A stretch of 64,000 nucleotides of DNA from Rickettsia tamurae (GCF_000751075.1 NZ_CCMG01000011.1:21107-85106); one strand, 5' to 3'; shown: positions 48,385 to 58,995, counted from the stretch's first letter. Made by a program: numbers and translations. Notes: generated by a model from the sequence alone, not told the origin.

Positions 48385-49677
48385 TCAAAGTATTTCCATC
48401 AGAAAATTATAATACACATCATATAATTTTTGTAAATCGCTAATTTTTGTGTATTCGTTTATTTTATGTGCCGTTTCGGATAATAAACCGAACTCTACTA
48501 ACGGACAATAATTTTTGACGAATCTTGCATCCGACGTACCGCCACTTGTAGAGAATTCAGGCTTTATTTTAAGCGTATGCTCTACTACTTTAGCAAATTC
48601 TTTTATTTTATCGCTAGGATTCTGAATAAAACTTTCAGCAGAACTACTATATTCTAACTTATAATCTACTTTATATTCTTTACAATTCTGTTTAATAATT
48701 TCTTCTACCTGTTTTGCTAAAGTTTCTGCACTATGTAAATTATTAAAACGTATATTGAAAAATGCTTCTGTACTTGCCGGAATTACATTTAAAGTATTAT
48801 TACCGACATCGATATTCGTTACTTCAAGGTTAGAGCTTTGAAAAAATTCATTAGACCTCTTCGGAAACTCTACTTCTAGGGGTAATTTGTACGTCGATCC
48901 GGTACTCGAATCCTCACGTACGCTTGTGTACACTGCGGTTCTGCGTTCCGTGTCTCCTTCAAATTCCTCCCTATAAGCGAGTTTCCGAAGAGGTCTAGTC
49001 CCTTCATCAAGTTTTACATTTGTTAACTCGTTCAATATTCTTATTAAGCAAGGCAACGGATTATTTGCTTTATGAGGATAAGCTACATGCCCTGCTAAAC
49101 CTTCTATATTTAATTTAAAGTTAACACTTCCTCTTCTGCCGATCTTAATTGTATCGCCTATTTCTTTTTCACAAGTAGGTTCACCGACAACGGCAAAATC
49201 AATTTTATACCCTTGATTACGAATATATTGCAGCATTTCTTTAGTACCATGCTTTGCTTTTCCCTCTTCATCACTAGTAAGTAAGAAACTAACGGAACCT
49301 TTAAAATCGGTATTATTTTTTATAAAATCTAAACCGGCAGCTAGAAAGCACGCTATAGCCCCTTTCATATCCACCGCACCTCTGCCGTATATCTTTCCAT
49401 CTTGCTCATGAGACTTAAATGGACTCGCATTATTCCAAAGCTTATGATTGCCTGCCGACACTACATCTACATGCCCAACAAAGCAAATATTAGGCTCATT
49501 GCTACCGAAAACAGCATAAAGGTTAGTGACTTGCTCGCTTTTAGAATCGCCGAATATTTTTATTTCGGTCTTAAAGCCGTGTTTTTTAAGCAAATCATCA
49601 ATATACTCAATAGCCCCATCGCTCTCAGGAGTTACAGACTTAAAACCAATCAAATCTTTTAAGTAGTTAATGTACAT
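48385..49677 (-). CDS. dapE: Succinyl-diaminopimelate desuccinylase with RPE1 insertion
   Basis: Zinc peptidase-family enzyme that releases LL-diaminopimelate for lysine and peptidoglycan synthesis. 430 residues from the ATG at 49677, about 50 longer than usual. Metal ligands are in CFVGHVDVVSAG, GRGAVDMKGAIACF, TSDEEGKAKHG and VGEPT; GGTSDARF is the dimer/active-site motif. The extra length is an RPE1 peptide ([36 protein letters not shown]) inserted in the dimerisation lid between GTRP and FFQSSNLEV. The frame remains open, so the enzyme may tolerate it. Confidence 0.95.
   Translation of the reverse strand: MYINYLKDLIGFKSVTPESDGAIEYIDDLLKKHGFKTEIKIFGDSKSEQVTNLYAVFGSNEPNICFVGHVDVVSAGNHKLWNNASPFKSHEQDGKIYGRGAVDMKGAIACFLAAGLDFIKNNTDFKGSVSFLLTSDEEGKAKHGTKEMLQYIRNQGYKIDFAVVGEPTCEKEIGDTIKIGRRGSVNFKLNIEGLAGHVAYPHKANNPLPCLIRILNELTNVKLDEGTRPLRKLAYREEFEGDTERRTAVYTSVREDSSTGSTYKLPLEVEFPKRSNEFFQSSNLEVTNIDVGNNTLNVIPASTEAFFNIRFNNLHSAETLAKQVEEIIKQNCKEYKVDYKLEYSSSAESFIQNPSDKIKEFAKVVEHTLKIKPEFSTSGGTSDARFVKNYCPLVEFGLLSETAHKINEYTKISDLQKLYDVYYNFLMEIL
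48852..48997 (-). repeat. RPE1 copy inside dapE
   Basis: The outer arms are a perfect 19-base inverted pair, TAGACCTCTTCGGAAACTC at 48852-48870 and its complement at 48979-48997. The body is translated as the RPE1 peptide. Very similar to the copy in the uracil-DNA glycosylase gene, suggesting recent spread. Confidence 0.9.
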
Positions 49678-49680
49678 CAA

Positions 49681-52302
49681 TTATTGCCAAAGAGAATTTA
49701 ATTTGGTTTTTAGTTTGTTTTCAAAAAGCTTTATGGTTTCTTTATTTGCTTCAATTATATTTCTTTCATGTTCTAACTCTGCAATAATCTCTTCTTGAAT
49801 TAAAAGAGAAGGAAGAGGGATTTTTTGTGCTAAAAGTATCTGAGCATTTATGTTTGCTTGATTATTAGATTGTTTAGCATAATTTTTAAGATTTTTTTGA
49901 AATAAGTCAGTATTCATATATAAATTTAAAAATTTAGACAGTATTTTTTCTTGGTTGACAATTAATAAGAGGCAAAGCAATATTCTGACTCTGCTTCAAA
50001 TATAGAGGTTTTACCTACCAATTCAAAACTATTGGTTCTGTTGAATAAAATATCCCCTTTATTAAGTTTAAATTGTCTAAAAGTTTCTTTATCAATTTTA
50101 ACATATTTTATATCTGTAAACTCTAATAATCCCTTTTGTAAGTTTCCCATTCTAAGTATTTTATACCCTTCACCCTCTGATTCATATCTTGTGAAAGACC
50201 ATACTGCACTTTGTTATTACAAATGTCACCAATTTTAACAATTTTCCATTGTTTATTTATTTCAAAACTGGGTTTCCAATTATCTATTATCTGTTTTGCC
50301 CCATCTATTATTTCTTGATAACTATCCAACTCCTCAACAATTTTTTGCTGTTCTTCAATAGGTGGAAGAAAAATTGCAATTTCGTCTAATTTAGTAATGG
50401 ATATATATTTAGTTGTTTGGGTTGTACAAATATCTAATAACTTTTGTTCTAATGACTTACAGGTGTAAAATAAGAATTTTGGTAAAATTTGATCTGCATA
50501 TTCCTCTTTAATAACTAACCCATTTATTTGTTGATTAGTAGTAAGCGGTATTTTAGAAAAAGCAACTTTGCCTATTGTTACTGTACAAGATAGTAATATA
50601 GTGTTAGTAGGTAATAATTTTACACTAGTTTCTTCTAAGGCTTTTTCTGTAATTAAATTGTTTAGTTTTAACGTTTTCCCCATTTTCCAAATCTTCTAAG
50701 GTAAACCAAGATATATCACCGTTATACCAATATTTTTGTTCTTTTCTTGAAGGGGTTGAACCATTATATATATGACATATTTTCGATAACTTTACCAAAG
50801 TAAACTTTTCCTTTTTTATCGCTTCTCTATAATGATTACCTACTAAGTTATACCCATTATTCTTTATTTTCTTTAAATCTATAATTTCAAATCCAAGTTC
50901 AAACATATTAGTTTTTAAATCAGGATTTTTATCTACCTTACTAATGTCTGAAGAATCAATTTTATTTAAATCATTTATACCAACCATTTTTCTTTTTTTA
51001 TTGTCTAGAGTAACGCCAATATTCTTTTTGATTATTTGGCTTATGTGCATCGGTAAAATAAAGTATTGACGTTTTTACTCCCGTATAAGGTAAAAAAGTA
51101 CCTTGCGGTAGAGAGATAACGAGTTGCAACTTTGCTTTTGATAGTAAAAATTGACGAACAGCAGCGGTGGTTTTTCTGAATAAGAACCCCCTCAGGTACT
51201 ACCAATGCCATTCTACCCCCCTCTTTTAAATTTTGCAGGCAATGCAAAACACAAGCAGCATCACCGTTATTTTTTGCAATGCCGTTATAATATGTATTAA
51301 ATCTTAATTTTTCTAAATCTTCATCGGTATTAATTATATTATTTTCTTTGATATAATTAAAAGCTTCAGTTAGGAACCCACCGGTACCGCAAAAAGGATC
51401 ATAAATTGTTTCTTTAAATTTAGGATCAACCAAATTAATAATGGTTTTAACGATATTTCTCGGTGTAAAATATTCACCTAAATCATTTTCTGTTGATGTG
51501 GTTTTTTCTAGGAAATACTCAAATGCATCACCTTTTATATTCGTATCGATTGTAGATAAAATGAGAGGATCGATTGCATCAATAATATGACGAAGAGTAT
51601 TGGAATTACTTAGAGAAATAGGCGTAAAAACATCACCACCGTATTTATTCTTAATTTGTTCTATAACATAGCTATTAATGTAACCGATAATATCATCGCT
51701 TGATTGTGCTTTGATATTATTCCACCAAGATTTTTCGTTGTTTTCGCTTAATAATTTTATAATATATTTGCAAACTCACTAAATCTTTCTATTCCTGCTT
51801 GGAGCCCTTCACTTCTTAAAAGATTATTCAAGTTTTTAAATATTGATATTAATTCTTCACGTGATACTTTAACTTCTTTCGGTATAGTCCAAGCTTCATT
51901 ATTGTTTGCTTCTAAAAAAGCTAATAATTCTTTTTCACGCAGTAATTCCCTTACTTCGTCACCGTTTAATATAAGCTCTTTAGAAACAAAACGAGCTTCG
52001 CAACAAGCTCCGTTCATTGCGAACACTATAGGTACATCAAGCAATTTTGCATACTCCGCAGCTTGATCCAAAGCTTGCCTTAAATCCACTCCTGTTTTTT
52101 TTGCTTCTATTATTGCAATAGGTTTATCAGTATTACTTTCATATAAGATATAATCCAGTCTTTTTCCGTTTAATCTTGTCTGTTCTATTTTTGATTTTGG
52201 TTTTTGGAAATAAACATTCTTTTTAGTATCATTATCTATATGCCATCCCTTATTTACAAGGTTATTGCTGATAATCCATTCGGTTTGCTGTTCTGCTAAC
52301 AT
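49681..52302 (-). pseudogene. Single-chain restriction-modification gene (nuclease-HsdM-HsdS), degraded
   Basis: Reading from 52302: residues 1-181 form an HsdR_N-type nuclease domain (GKRLDYILYE, IAIIEAKKTG, a PD-(D/E)xK pattern). A frameshift near 51757 leads to HsdM helical sequence (TENDLGEYFTPRNIVKTIIN) and the SAM motif IYDPFCGTGGFLTEAF. The catalytic NPPF/Y part has been deleted between FNTYY and YNGIAKNNGDAA. A frameshift near 51200 follows. HsdM then runs in one frame (50625-51050) into the first HsdS target domain (YNLVGNHYRE...LSKICHIYNGSTPSRK). More frameshifts (near 50660, 50150 and 49970) separate the second specificity domain. At least six lesions. Confidence 0.85.
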
Positions 52303-52503
52303 AAGAATTGCTTAGATATTTTTATTTTGTAATTAATAATTATATCTTCTTACACTTATTATACAAGCTTATAAAAGTACAAAAAACAACTTTTTATCTC
52401 ACTAAAAAATAAATTATTGCTGTGGATTTATATAGATTTTTGACTTTCTTAATGAATTTAAATAACTTATTATTATGAGCTTGTTATAACTAATATTAAA
52501 ATC

Positions 52504-53682
52504 ATGAGTATAAATAACCAGTTAAGAGAATTAATTAAATCAGGCACTTTTGCCGGTATATTATTAATTATTGCTTTTACTTTAGCAATAATTGTCAGCA
52601 ATAATATTTTCCTAGCAAAACATTATTCTTCTTTTATCTACAGTAAATTTTCTTTAACAATAGGAAATGTAAGTTTACAAACAACTTTTATAGAGTTAGT
52701 TAATGACGGTCTCATGACTTTCTTCTTTTTATTAATAGGTTTAGAGATGAAATTTCACCTAGTAGAAGGTGAATATAAAAATAAAAAAACTAATATTACC
52801 TGCGGCGGTAGCCCTTGGAGGTGTGGTAGTTCCTACCCTAATGTATATGTTTTTTAATTATGATAAACCGGGATTAATAAAAGGATGGGCTATTCCTATA
52901 GCAACTGATACTGCTTTTGTCCTTGGTATTTTATCCTTTTTCAGCCGACATATATCTTTAGAATTACGAGCTTTTATTATAGGTTTCTCATTAATTGACG
53001 ATGCTTTTGCGTTAATTATACTAGCCTTGTTTTATACTAAAACAATCAATACTCCGGCTTACTAATTTCCTCTGTAATTATATTCATCTTGTTTATATTG
53101 AATTATCGACAAGTTAAACAATTATCTTATTATATAATTGTAGGTTTATTATTATGGATTAGTATGGTGGAGTCAGGTATTCACGGTACTTTATGCGGAG
53201 CCATTATAGCACTTTTTATACCTGTTAATATAGAAGGAGCATTTAACACTTCTTTTAAAAAACTTGAAAACTTAACTCGTCCTTTTGTAAATTACTTTAT
53301 TTTACCGCTTTTTGTATTTATGAATTCCGGTATCCTTTTAGAATATTTTATATTTAAAGGCACTTGTTCTAACTCAATACTTGCTTTAATTTACGGGATA
53401 ATATTTGGTTTATTTGTAGGTAAGCAATTAGGTATTATGCTATTTTCATATCCATTTGTAAAATTTAAACTCTGTAATTTGCCAAGTGATACTTCATGGT
53501 TAAAATTTTATTCTATAGCTATACTTGGAGGAATTGGATTTACCCTAAGTTTATTTATAGGTAGTATTACGTTTGAGAGTAGTTATCCTTCAAACTTTAT
53601 GAGAGCTGCAGTAATAATAGGCTCTTTAATCTCTGCATTATTTGGCGTAGCCGTTCTAAAATATTGTACTAGAAAAGAGTAA
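52504..53682 (+). pseudogene. nhaA: Na+/H+ antiporter NhaA, split by two frameshifts
   Basis: Three overlapping frames together cover NhaA. The first reads ELIKSGTFAGILLIIAFTLA to FFLLIGLEMKFHLVEGEYKN and is shifted at an A7 tract (52783-52789); an A6 would restore LILPAAVALGGVVVPTLMYM. The second has WAIPIATDTAFVLGILSF and FSLIDDAFALIILALFY (the paired aspartates of the ion site) and is shifted near 53055. The third covers VESGIHGTLCGAI to the C-terminus. Either genuine decay or sequencing error; the first lesion alone is a homopolymer. Confidence 0.85.
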
Positions 53683-53688
53683 AGCGTC

Positions 53689-53776
53689 TTGAAGATGATA
53701 ACCGCAGCGTACATACTAGTACGTGAGGATTATCAGCAAGAGACAACGTAGTTAATTTTTCAAATTAAACGAGTAT
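53689..53776. repeat. Palindromic repeat family D (copy 2)
   Basis: GTCTTGAAGATGATAACCGC, then ACATACTAGTACGTGAGGA, and GTTAATTTTTCAAATTAAAC followed by GAGTATACTC. It parallels 43385-43520. It fills the convergent gap after nhaA and touches the end of the DUF218 gene. Confidence 0.55.
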
Positions 53777-54280
53777 ACTCATTAAATAACGATGATAGGA
53801 TTTTAATATATTTTTGTTTGGAAAAACAGGATATGGTACTATATAGATATTATTAGAAGAAGGAATAGCTTTTTCAAGCTTATTTAGCATAAAAGGCATA
53901 TTATAATTATGCTCTACTAAAATTATTGAAGTAAGATTGTAAGTTACAATAAAATCAACCGCTTTCTTAATATTATCTTCTTCAGACATTATTTTATTCG
54001 GAGCAAGTATTACTTGCTGTTCTATTACGCTATGTTCTTTTAGCAAATTTTTTAATTGCCCTGCAGATTCTATACCGGTAATAAATAATATAGGGGCATA
54101 GCCTGCCTTAAGCATTGCAATACCGGTTTCAATTTTATGTCCTCCTCCTGCAAATATTATTATTGCATTAGTGGTATTACTATTAAGCTTATAAGAATTT
54201 ATTAAATATAAATAATAACCAAAACCAACAATCCAAAGAGCAAAAACTGCTAAAATTGTGAGTAAAAATTTTCTGATCAT
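53765..54280 (-). CDS. DUF218 (YdcF/SanA-like) membrane-anchored protein
   Basis: 171 residues. One N-terminal membrane helix (about 5-27), then a Rossmann-like DUF218 domain: [42 protein letters not shown] and [13 protein letters not shown]. Relatives SanA and ElyC affect envelope integrity, but the reaction is not established. Its start overlaps the lipB stop by 4 bases, so they are coupled. Confidence 0.8.
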   Translation of the reverse strand: MIRKFLLTILAVFALWIVGFGYYLYLINSYKLNSNTTNAIIIFAGGGHKIETGIAMLKAGYAPILFITGIESAGQLKNLLKEHSVIEQQVILAPNKIMSEEDNIKKAVDFIVTYNLTSIILVEHNYNMPFMLNKLEKAIPSSNNIYIVPYPVFPNKNILKSYHRYLMSILV

Positions 54281-54906
54281 TTAAATATTTTATTAAATTC
54301 AGTTTGAATAATTTTATCAAATTCAGACATTTCAATATGAATTCCTAACTGATTTAAAGATGTTACTAAAGAATTTTCAAGTCCACAAGGAATAATCCCA
54401 CTAAACTTACTTAAATCTGTTGAAATATTTATAGCTACACCGTGATATGTAACCCATTTTCTTACTCTAACACCTATTGCAGCAATTTTAGCAAATTCAT
54501 CTTTCCTTACTTTTACCCAAATTCCTACTTTATCTTTAATAATATATGCTTTAATTCCAAAATAATTTAAGCTATTTATAATCCATTCTTCAAGCATTTT
54601 TATATATAGCTTTAAATCTTTGTGGCGATTTGGTAAGGCTAAATTAAGAATTGGATAAATAACACGCTGACCCGGTCCATGAAAAGTAAATTTACCGCCA
54701 CGTCCTGTGTAAATTACCGGAATATCACCAAAATCTAATACTTCTTCTGAGTTGTAATTAGTACCGGCTGTATATACTTCCGAATGCTCAACTAAATAAA
54801 CAATTTCCGACTCATTAGTATTAATTACCTTATTAACATGGTCTTCCATTAACTTCAAAGTAACCGAGTAATCAGTGAGACACGGTATTGTTATGAATTG
54901 TACCAT
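54277..54906 (-). CDS. lipB: Octanoyltransferase LipB
   Basis: Transfers octanoyl from acyl carrier protein to lipoyl domains of pyruvate and 2-oxoglutarate dehydrogenases. 209 residues, normal. The motifs are [40 protein letters not shown] with the catalytic lysine, and GIIPCGL with the catalytic cysteine. Overlaps the DUF218 gene; follows the amidase gene by 1 base. Confidence 0.95.
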   Translation of the reverse strand: MVQFITIPCLTDYSVTLKLMEDHVNKVINTNESEIVYLVEHSEVYTAGTNYNSEEVLDFGDIPVIYTGRGGKFTFHGPGQRVIYPILNLALPNRHKDLKLYIKMLEEWIINSLNYFGIKAYIIKDKVGIWVKVRKDEFAKIAAIGVRVRKWVTYHGVAINISTDLSKFSGIIPCGLENSLVTSLNQLGIHIEMSEFDKIIQTEFNKIFK

Positions 54907-54907
54907 A

Positions 54908-55654
54908 TTAATTGCCTAACTCGGATTTATATTTCAATATTAATGCATCTAAAATTGCTATTGTTTCAACATCTAAATCACCGGAAAAGTTACTAGGACG
55001 AAAATGCATTTGAAACGAAATTATAACATCTTTCATTTTAGAATCTAAAATTCCGGTAGCTTCAAGTTTATAACCGTATGTAATAAATTTTTGCTGAATT
55101 GCTTTAATATCGGTTATATCAACTTGTGACAATAGATCGTTAAACATTTGTTCATCATACCAAGCTCCAATATCGTTATCATATAATAGTTTCCAAGGAA
55201 ATAGTGGACCTGGGTCCTGTTTTCTACCTGGAGCAATATCAGAATGCCCAACCACTCTAGTAGGTTTAATATCATATCTAGCAATAATCTGTTTACACAA
55301 ACTTATAACACTATTAATTTGTTGCTTTGAATAAGGCAGCCAGGTTATATTATTGTTTTTTGCATTTACTTCAAAAGCAGGATTTACGATTTCAATACCG
55401 ATTGATGTATCATTAATACGCTCATGACCTTGCCAGTAACTTACTCCGGCATGCCATGCTCTATCATGCTCTTCTACTAATTGAAATATATGTTCAGGGT
55501 TTTCATTGTTTATTAAATAATGGCTACTTAACTTTTCACCAGTTAAAAAATCTAAAGATTGTTTAAAATCACACTGTGTATAATGCAGCACTAGGAATTT
55601 AATACGTTTATCAAACCCCACAGCTCTATAAGATGTTTTATCGATTACTATCAT
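54908..55654 (-). CDS. N-acetylmuramoyl-L-alanine amidase (AmiD-like)
   Basis: Zinc amidase that cuts the bond between N-acetylmuramic acid and L-alanine. 248 residues. The Amidase_2 domain fills about 15-170, with zinc ligands expected in [10 protein letters not shown]... of the HAGVSYW region and [20 protein letters not shown]. The C-terminal part (about 185-245) looks like a peptidoglycan-binding domain ([20 protein letters not shown]). No signal peptide is visible, so export is unclear. A secreted Rickettsia amidase of this type has been described. First gene of a three-gene unit with lipB and DUF218. Confidence 0.9.
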   Translation of the reverse strand: MIVIDKTSYRAVGFDKRIKFLVLHYTQCDFKQSLDFLTGEKLSSHYLINNENPEHIFQLVEEHDRAWHAGVSYWQGHERINDTSIGIEIVNPAFEVNAKNNNITWLPYSKQQINSVISLCKQIIARYDIKPTRVVGHSDIAPGRKQDPGPLFPWKLLYDNDIGAWYDEQMFNDLLSQVDITDIKAIQQKFITYGYKLEATGILDSKMKDVIISFQMHFRPSNFSGDLDVETIAILDALILKYKSELGN

Positions 55655-55738
55655 AGATAAAAATTTTAAAGGATGTCACTATTGTATGTTTTTTTCTATG
55701 TCATTCTTGTAAAAGCTTGCTTGCATGGACCGGTAAAT

Positions 55739-55840
55739 CGTCATTGCGAGAAGAATTACGCAGTAATTCGACGAAGCAATCTCAGGAGTTTGTTATTATT
55801 TCATGAGATTGCCACGCAAGATTGCTTGCTCGCAATGATG
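55739..55840. repeat. Palindromic repeat family A (copy 7)
   Basis: 102-bp copy between the amidase start and tRNA-Thr. Arms CGTCATTGCGAG and CTCGCAATGATG, with an extra internal CAAGATTGCTTG palindrome near the 3' side. Confidence 0.85.
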
Positions 55841-55890
55841 ATTTGGTATCCATACAAAGATAGCGTCAAGTATAACAAGAAAAATTTTGA

Positions 55891-55965
55891 TGGTGCCGGA
55901 TATCGGATTTGAACTGATGACCTACCGCTTACAAGGCGGTTGCTCTACCACTGAGCTAATCCGGC
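55891..55965 (-). tRNA. tRNA-Thr (anticodon TGT)
   Basis: 75 nt including the encoded CCA. Acceptor GCCGGAT pairs with ATCCGGC; D arm TAGCTCAGTGGTAGAGC; anticodon stem CCGCC with TGT in the loop; T arm with GTTCAAATCC. Confidence 0.95.
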
Positions 55966-55995
55966 ATATTAATATGATTATAGAGAAAAGATATG

Positions 55996-56117
55996 GTCAT
56001 ACCGTGGCCTTGACCACGGTATCTAGAAAAATAGCTTGTAATAGTCAAATTTACTAGATCCCGCGATCAAGTCGCGGGAGATGACAGGTGTGAAATTGAT
56101 CCACACAGTCAATGCCT
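55996..56117. repeat. Palindromic repeat family B (copy 9) with an A-arm remnant
   Basis: Core GTCATACCGTGGCCTTGACC ... GATCAAGTCGCGGGAGATGA, then TGATCCACACAGTCAATGCC. It is followed at once by TCGCAATGACG, the right arm of a family A element, so a B element probably entered an A element here too. Confidence 0.75.
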
Positions 56118-56145
56118 GTTCGCAATGACGAAAATACACTATAAA

Positions 56146-56481
56146 CTAAGCTTCTTTAGCTTCCTTTTTACTTGGTCTAGCTTTGCGGCTTTTTGCTTTA
56201 ACTTCCATTTCCTTTTTAACTTTCTCAGGAAGAGTAACACCCGCTTGTTCAATAAATTTTGCGACTCGCTCAGTTGGTTTAGCACCGGTGCCAAGCCAAT
56301 ATTCTATACGATCTTTTTTTAAAACCACACGCTCACTATTATCTAAAGCAAGCATTGGATTATAAGTTCCAACTTTTTCTAAAAAGTCACCGTCACGAGG
56401 TGCTGTTGCGTTAGCTACTACTACACGGTAAAAAGGACGCTTTTTAGCACCGCCTCTAGCTAAACGAATTTTTACTGCCAT
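56146..56481 (-). CDS. rpsP: 30S ribosomal protein S16
   Basis: 111 residues, longer than E. coli S16 by a basic C-terminal tail, as in other alphaproteobacteria. The N-terminus [20 protein letters not shown] and [30 protein letters not shown] are family signatures. rimM, trmD and rplS, its usual partners, are not adjacent; rpmG precedes it by 13 bases. Confidence 0.97.
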   Translation of the reverse strand: MAVKIRLARGGAKKRPFYRVVVANATAPRDGDFLEKVGTYNPMLALDNSERVVLKKDRIEYWLGTGAKPTERVAKFIEQAGVTLPEKVKKEMEVKAKSRKARPSKKEAKEA

Positions 56482-56494
56482 ATATTACTTACAA

Positions 56495-56665
56495 TTATTT
56501 TATTTTTTCTTCTTTAAAAAGAACATGTTTTCTAACTACTTTATCATACTTACGAAAAGAAAGCTTCTCGGTTTGGGTCTTCGGATTACGTTTTTTTACC
56601 CAAAAAACACCTGTGCCGGCAGTACTTACTAGCCTTACCAAAACATTTTTATTTTTCTTTGCCAT
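56495..56665 (-). CDS. rpmG: 50S ribosomal protein L33
   Basis: 56 residues, normal. It starts [20 protein letters not shown] and has [20 protein letters not shown] and [16 protein letters not shown]. It lacks the Zn-binding cysteines, so it is the C-minus form. It probably shares a transcript with rpsP, 13 bases downstream. Confidence 0.96.
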
Positions 56666-56789
56666 TAGCTGACACCTTAAATCAAGATATTATTTTATTA
56701 TTCTAAGAAAAGCAGAATAAAACGAAATTGAAAAATAGTCAAGTAAAATACTCTACATACTTTTAATTATATGGATCGATTTTATTTAT

Positions 56790-56889
56790 GTCATCCCGCG
56801 ACTCGATCGCGGGATCCAATAATAAATACTAAAATTATTTAGTATTTTAAATTGTTTTTCTAGATACCGTGGTCAAGCCACAGTATGAC
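56790..56889. repeat. Palindromic repeat family B (copy 10)
   Basis: 100-bp copy between mutL and rpmG: GTCATCCCGCGACTCGATCG ... GTGGTCAAGCCACAGTATGA. It resembles copy 4 in its ACTAAAATTATTTAGTATTT centre. Confidence 0.8.
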
Positions 56890-56907
56890 ACCGAATGCTT
56901 AAATGAG

Positions 56908-58740
56908 TTACCGTCCAAATAAGCGTTCGATATCCTTAAGCTTCAACTCAATATATGTAGGTCTACCGTGATTACATTGACCCGAAAACGGCGTATTTTC
57001 CATTTGACGCAGTAAAGCATTCATCTCGTCCGCTGATAATTTTCGTCCTGCTCTAATAGAGTAATGACAGGCATAAGTTTCCGTCACATGCTCTATTAAC
57101 TCCGTCAAAGCTATATTCTCACCAAAATCCGATAAATGATCAGCGAGATCCTGAATTAACTTTTGTACGTTTACGTCTCCAAGGATATTTGGAATTTCAG
57201 TTACTATAATAGATTTTTCGCCGAATTTTTCTAGAGTTAAACCGAGTTTATATAGTTTTTCTCTGTGTTCATATAAACAATCTGCTTTTTTTTCATTTGG
57301 CAGTTCTACTATCTCAGGGATAAGCAAACGCTGTTTGATTAACTCTTCCGTTTTAAGGTAATCTTTCATTTTTTCATACCCTAAACGTTCATGTGCTGCA
57401 TGCTGGTCGGTAATCACTATACTATCTTCGGTTTGTGAAATAATATAAGTCGTATGAAGTTGTGTTTTAGCTGCCCCAAGTTTATATTGTTTACGGGTTT
57501 GCTGTTCATGTTCTATACGGTTTTCTACTTCTTGTTCTATTTTAGCATGTGGTAATGTATCGATTAATTTTTGACAAACATGATTTTGAGGAACTTTATT
57601 AAGTGTAGAATGAGTAGTAGGTCTATAATCTGCCGATTTACTATTAACATTTATAGCTTTGCTTATCTGTGGTTGTTTGTTGACTAAAGGATTTTTAAAT
57701 AGTTCAAGAGCATCAGTTGCAATAGTAGTAGAAGTAACATGGCTTTTATTTGTTAAAGCATTTTTAATTGCTTCTATTAATAAGTTTCGCACATAATTCG
57801 GGTCATGAAATCTTACCTCTACTTTTGCCGGATGTACGTTAACGTCAACAAGTTGCGGATCAATTTGTAAGAATATAGCACATAGCGGATAACGATCACG
57901 AGCTAAATAATCTTGATATACTACCCTTAAAGCTACCTGTAATAATTTATCTTTTACCGGTCTATTATTAATAAATAAAAACTGATCTTCACTTGAAGCT
58001 CTATTATATGTCGGGATACTAGTATAGCCGCAAATAGAGAAATCAGGTGTTTTGAAATCTATATAAGCGGCATTTTTTATAAAATCATCGCCTATAACAT
58101 CAATTATACGCTGTTTTAGGTTAGTTTCTGCATCTCTATTTTGTCCCTTTAGTTTTAATAAATTCCTGCCGTCATGTGTTAAACTAAAAGAAATTTCAGG
58201 ATGTGCTAGAGCGATTTTCTTAACCACATCTACAGTTACTGCAAGCTCTGTTTTATCAGCTCTAAGAAATTTTAAACGTGCAGGTGTTGCGAAAAATAAA
58301 TCACGTATCTCTATTTTAGTACCTTCATTATGAACAGAAATAGTAACTTGTTTTTCATTGCCACCGATTAATTTAATCTGAAATGCTTTGTCATCCCCTT
58401 GTTTCTTAGAAGTAATTAGCATTTTGCTAATGGCAGCAATAGACGGCAGTGCTTCGCCCCTAAAACCGAAAGTATGAATATTTAGAAAATCACTTTCATC
58501 AAGCTTAGAAGTTGTATGACGTTCAACGGCAATTTCTAACTCCTTATCAGTCATACCGATACCGTCATCGGAAATAATGATTAGATTTTTACCGGCACGT
58601 TCTAAGATAATATCTATTTTAGTACTACCTGCATCAACAGCATTTTCAACTAATTCCTTTACTACCGATGCGGGTCTTTCTATAACCTCACCGGCAGCAA
58701 TTCGGTTGATAGTACTTTCTGAAAGAAACTTGATAGTCAT
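56908..58740 (-). CDS. mutL: DNA mismatch repair protein MutL
   Basis: Mismatch-repair ATPase acting after MutS. 610 residues. The GHKL N-terminal domain has ENAVDAGSTKIDI, DDGIGM and TFGFRGEALPSIAAI. The C-terminal domain carries DQHAAHERLGYE, which fits the DQHA(X)2E(X)4E endonuclease motif, so this MutL should nick DNA itself, as expected where MutH is absent. The start overlaps the stop of the small zinc-ribbon gene upstream (ATGA), indicating coupling. Confidence 0.96.
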   Translation of the reverse strand: MTIKFLSESTINRIAAGEVIERPASVVKELVENAVDAGSTKIDIILERAGKNLIIISDDGIGMTDKELEIAVERHTTSKLDESDFLNIHTFGFRGEALPSIAAISKMLITSKKQGDDKAFQIKLIGGNEKQVTISVHNEGTKIEIRDLFFATPARLKFLRADKTELAVTVDVVKKIALAHPEISFSLTHDGRNLLKLKGQNRDAETNLKQRIIDVIGDDFIKNAAYIDFKTPDFSICGYTSIPTYNRASSEDQFLFINNRPVKDKLLQVALRVVYQDYLARDRYPLCAIFLQIDPQLVDVNVHPAKVEVRFHDPNYVRNLLIEAIKNALTNKSHVTSTTIATDALELFKNPLVNKQPQISKAINVNSKSADYRPTTHSTLNKVPQNHVCQKLIDTLPHAKIEQEVENRIEHEQQTRKQYKLGAAKTQLHTTYIISQTEDSIVITDQHAAHERLGYEKMKDYLKTEELIKQRLLIPEIVELPNEKKADCLYEHREKLYKLGLTLEKFGEKSIIVTEIPNILGDVNVQKLIQDLADHLSDFGENIALTELIEHVTETYACHYSIRAGRKLSADEMNALLRQMENTPFSGQCNHGRPTYIELKLKDIERLFGR

Positions 58741-58889
58741 TTTGTTACTAATTTAAATTTCTTACTACAATATGGGCAGATAACTTCCTTTTTTTCTTTA
58801 TCTATCTCTAAATAAACTTTTGGATGGTCATATGGAGGTTCTTTGCCCTGGCAAGATACAGATGCATCAACGCTATTAACAATTTCCAT
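58737..58889 (-). CDS. Small zinc-ribbon protein (zf-CHCC, NDUFS6-like)
   Basis: 50 residues from the ATG at 58889; in-frame ATGs at 58901 and 58913 are also possible, within a short tandem repeat. The product has SCQGKEPPYDHPKVYLEIDK and VICPYCSKKFKL. The C-(x7)-H...CxxC pattern is that of the zf-CHCC family, which includes the mitochondrial complex I subunit NDUFS6. It overlaps mutL by 4 bases. Confidence 0.75.
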   Translation of the reverse strand: MEIVNSVDASVSCQGKEPPYDHPKVYLEIDKEKKEVICPYCSKKFKLVTK

Positions 58890-58995
58890 AGATTTATACA
58901 TTATTTTATACATTATTTCTTTAAGTGAAATCTAATATAAGTTACTTTTAAATAAAAGACAAATATTACTTGATTAACTTATGGAATCCATCTCT

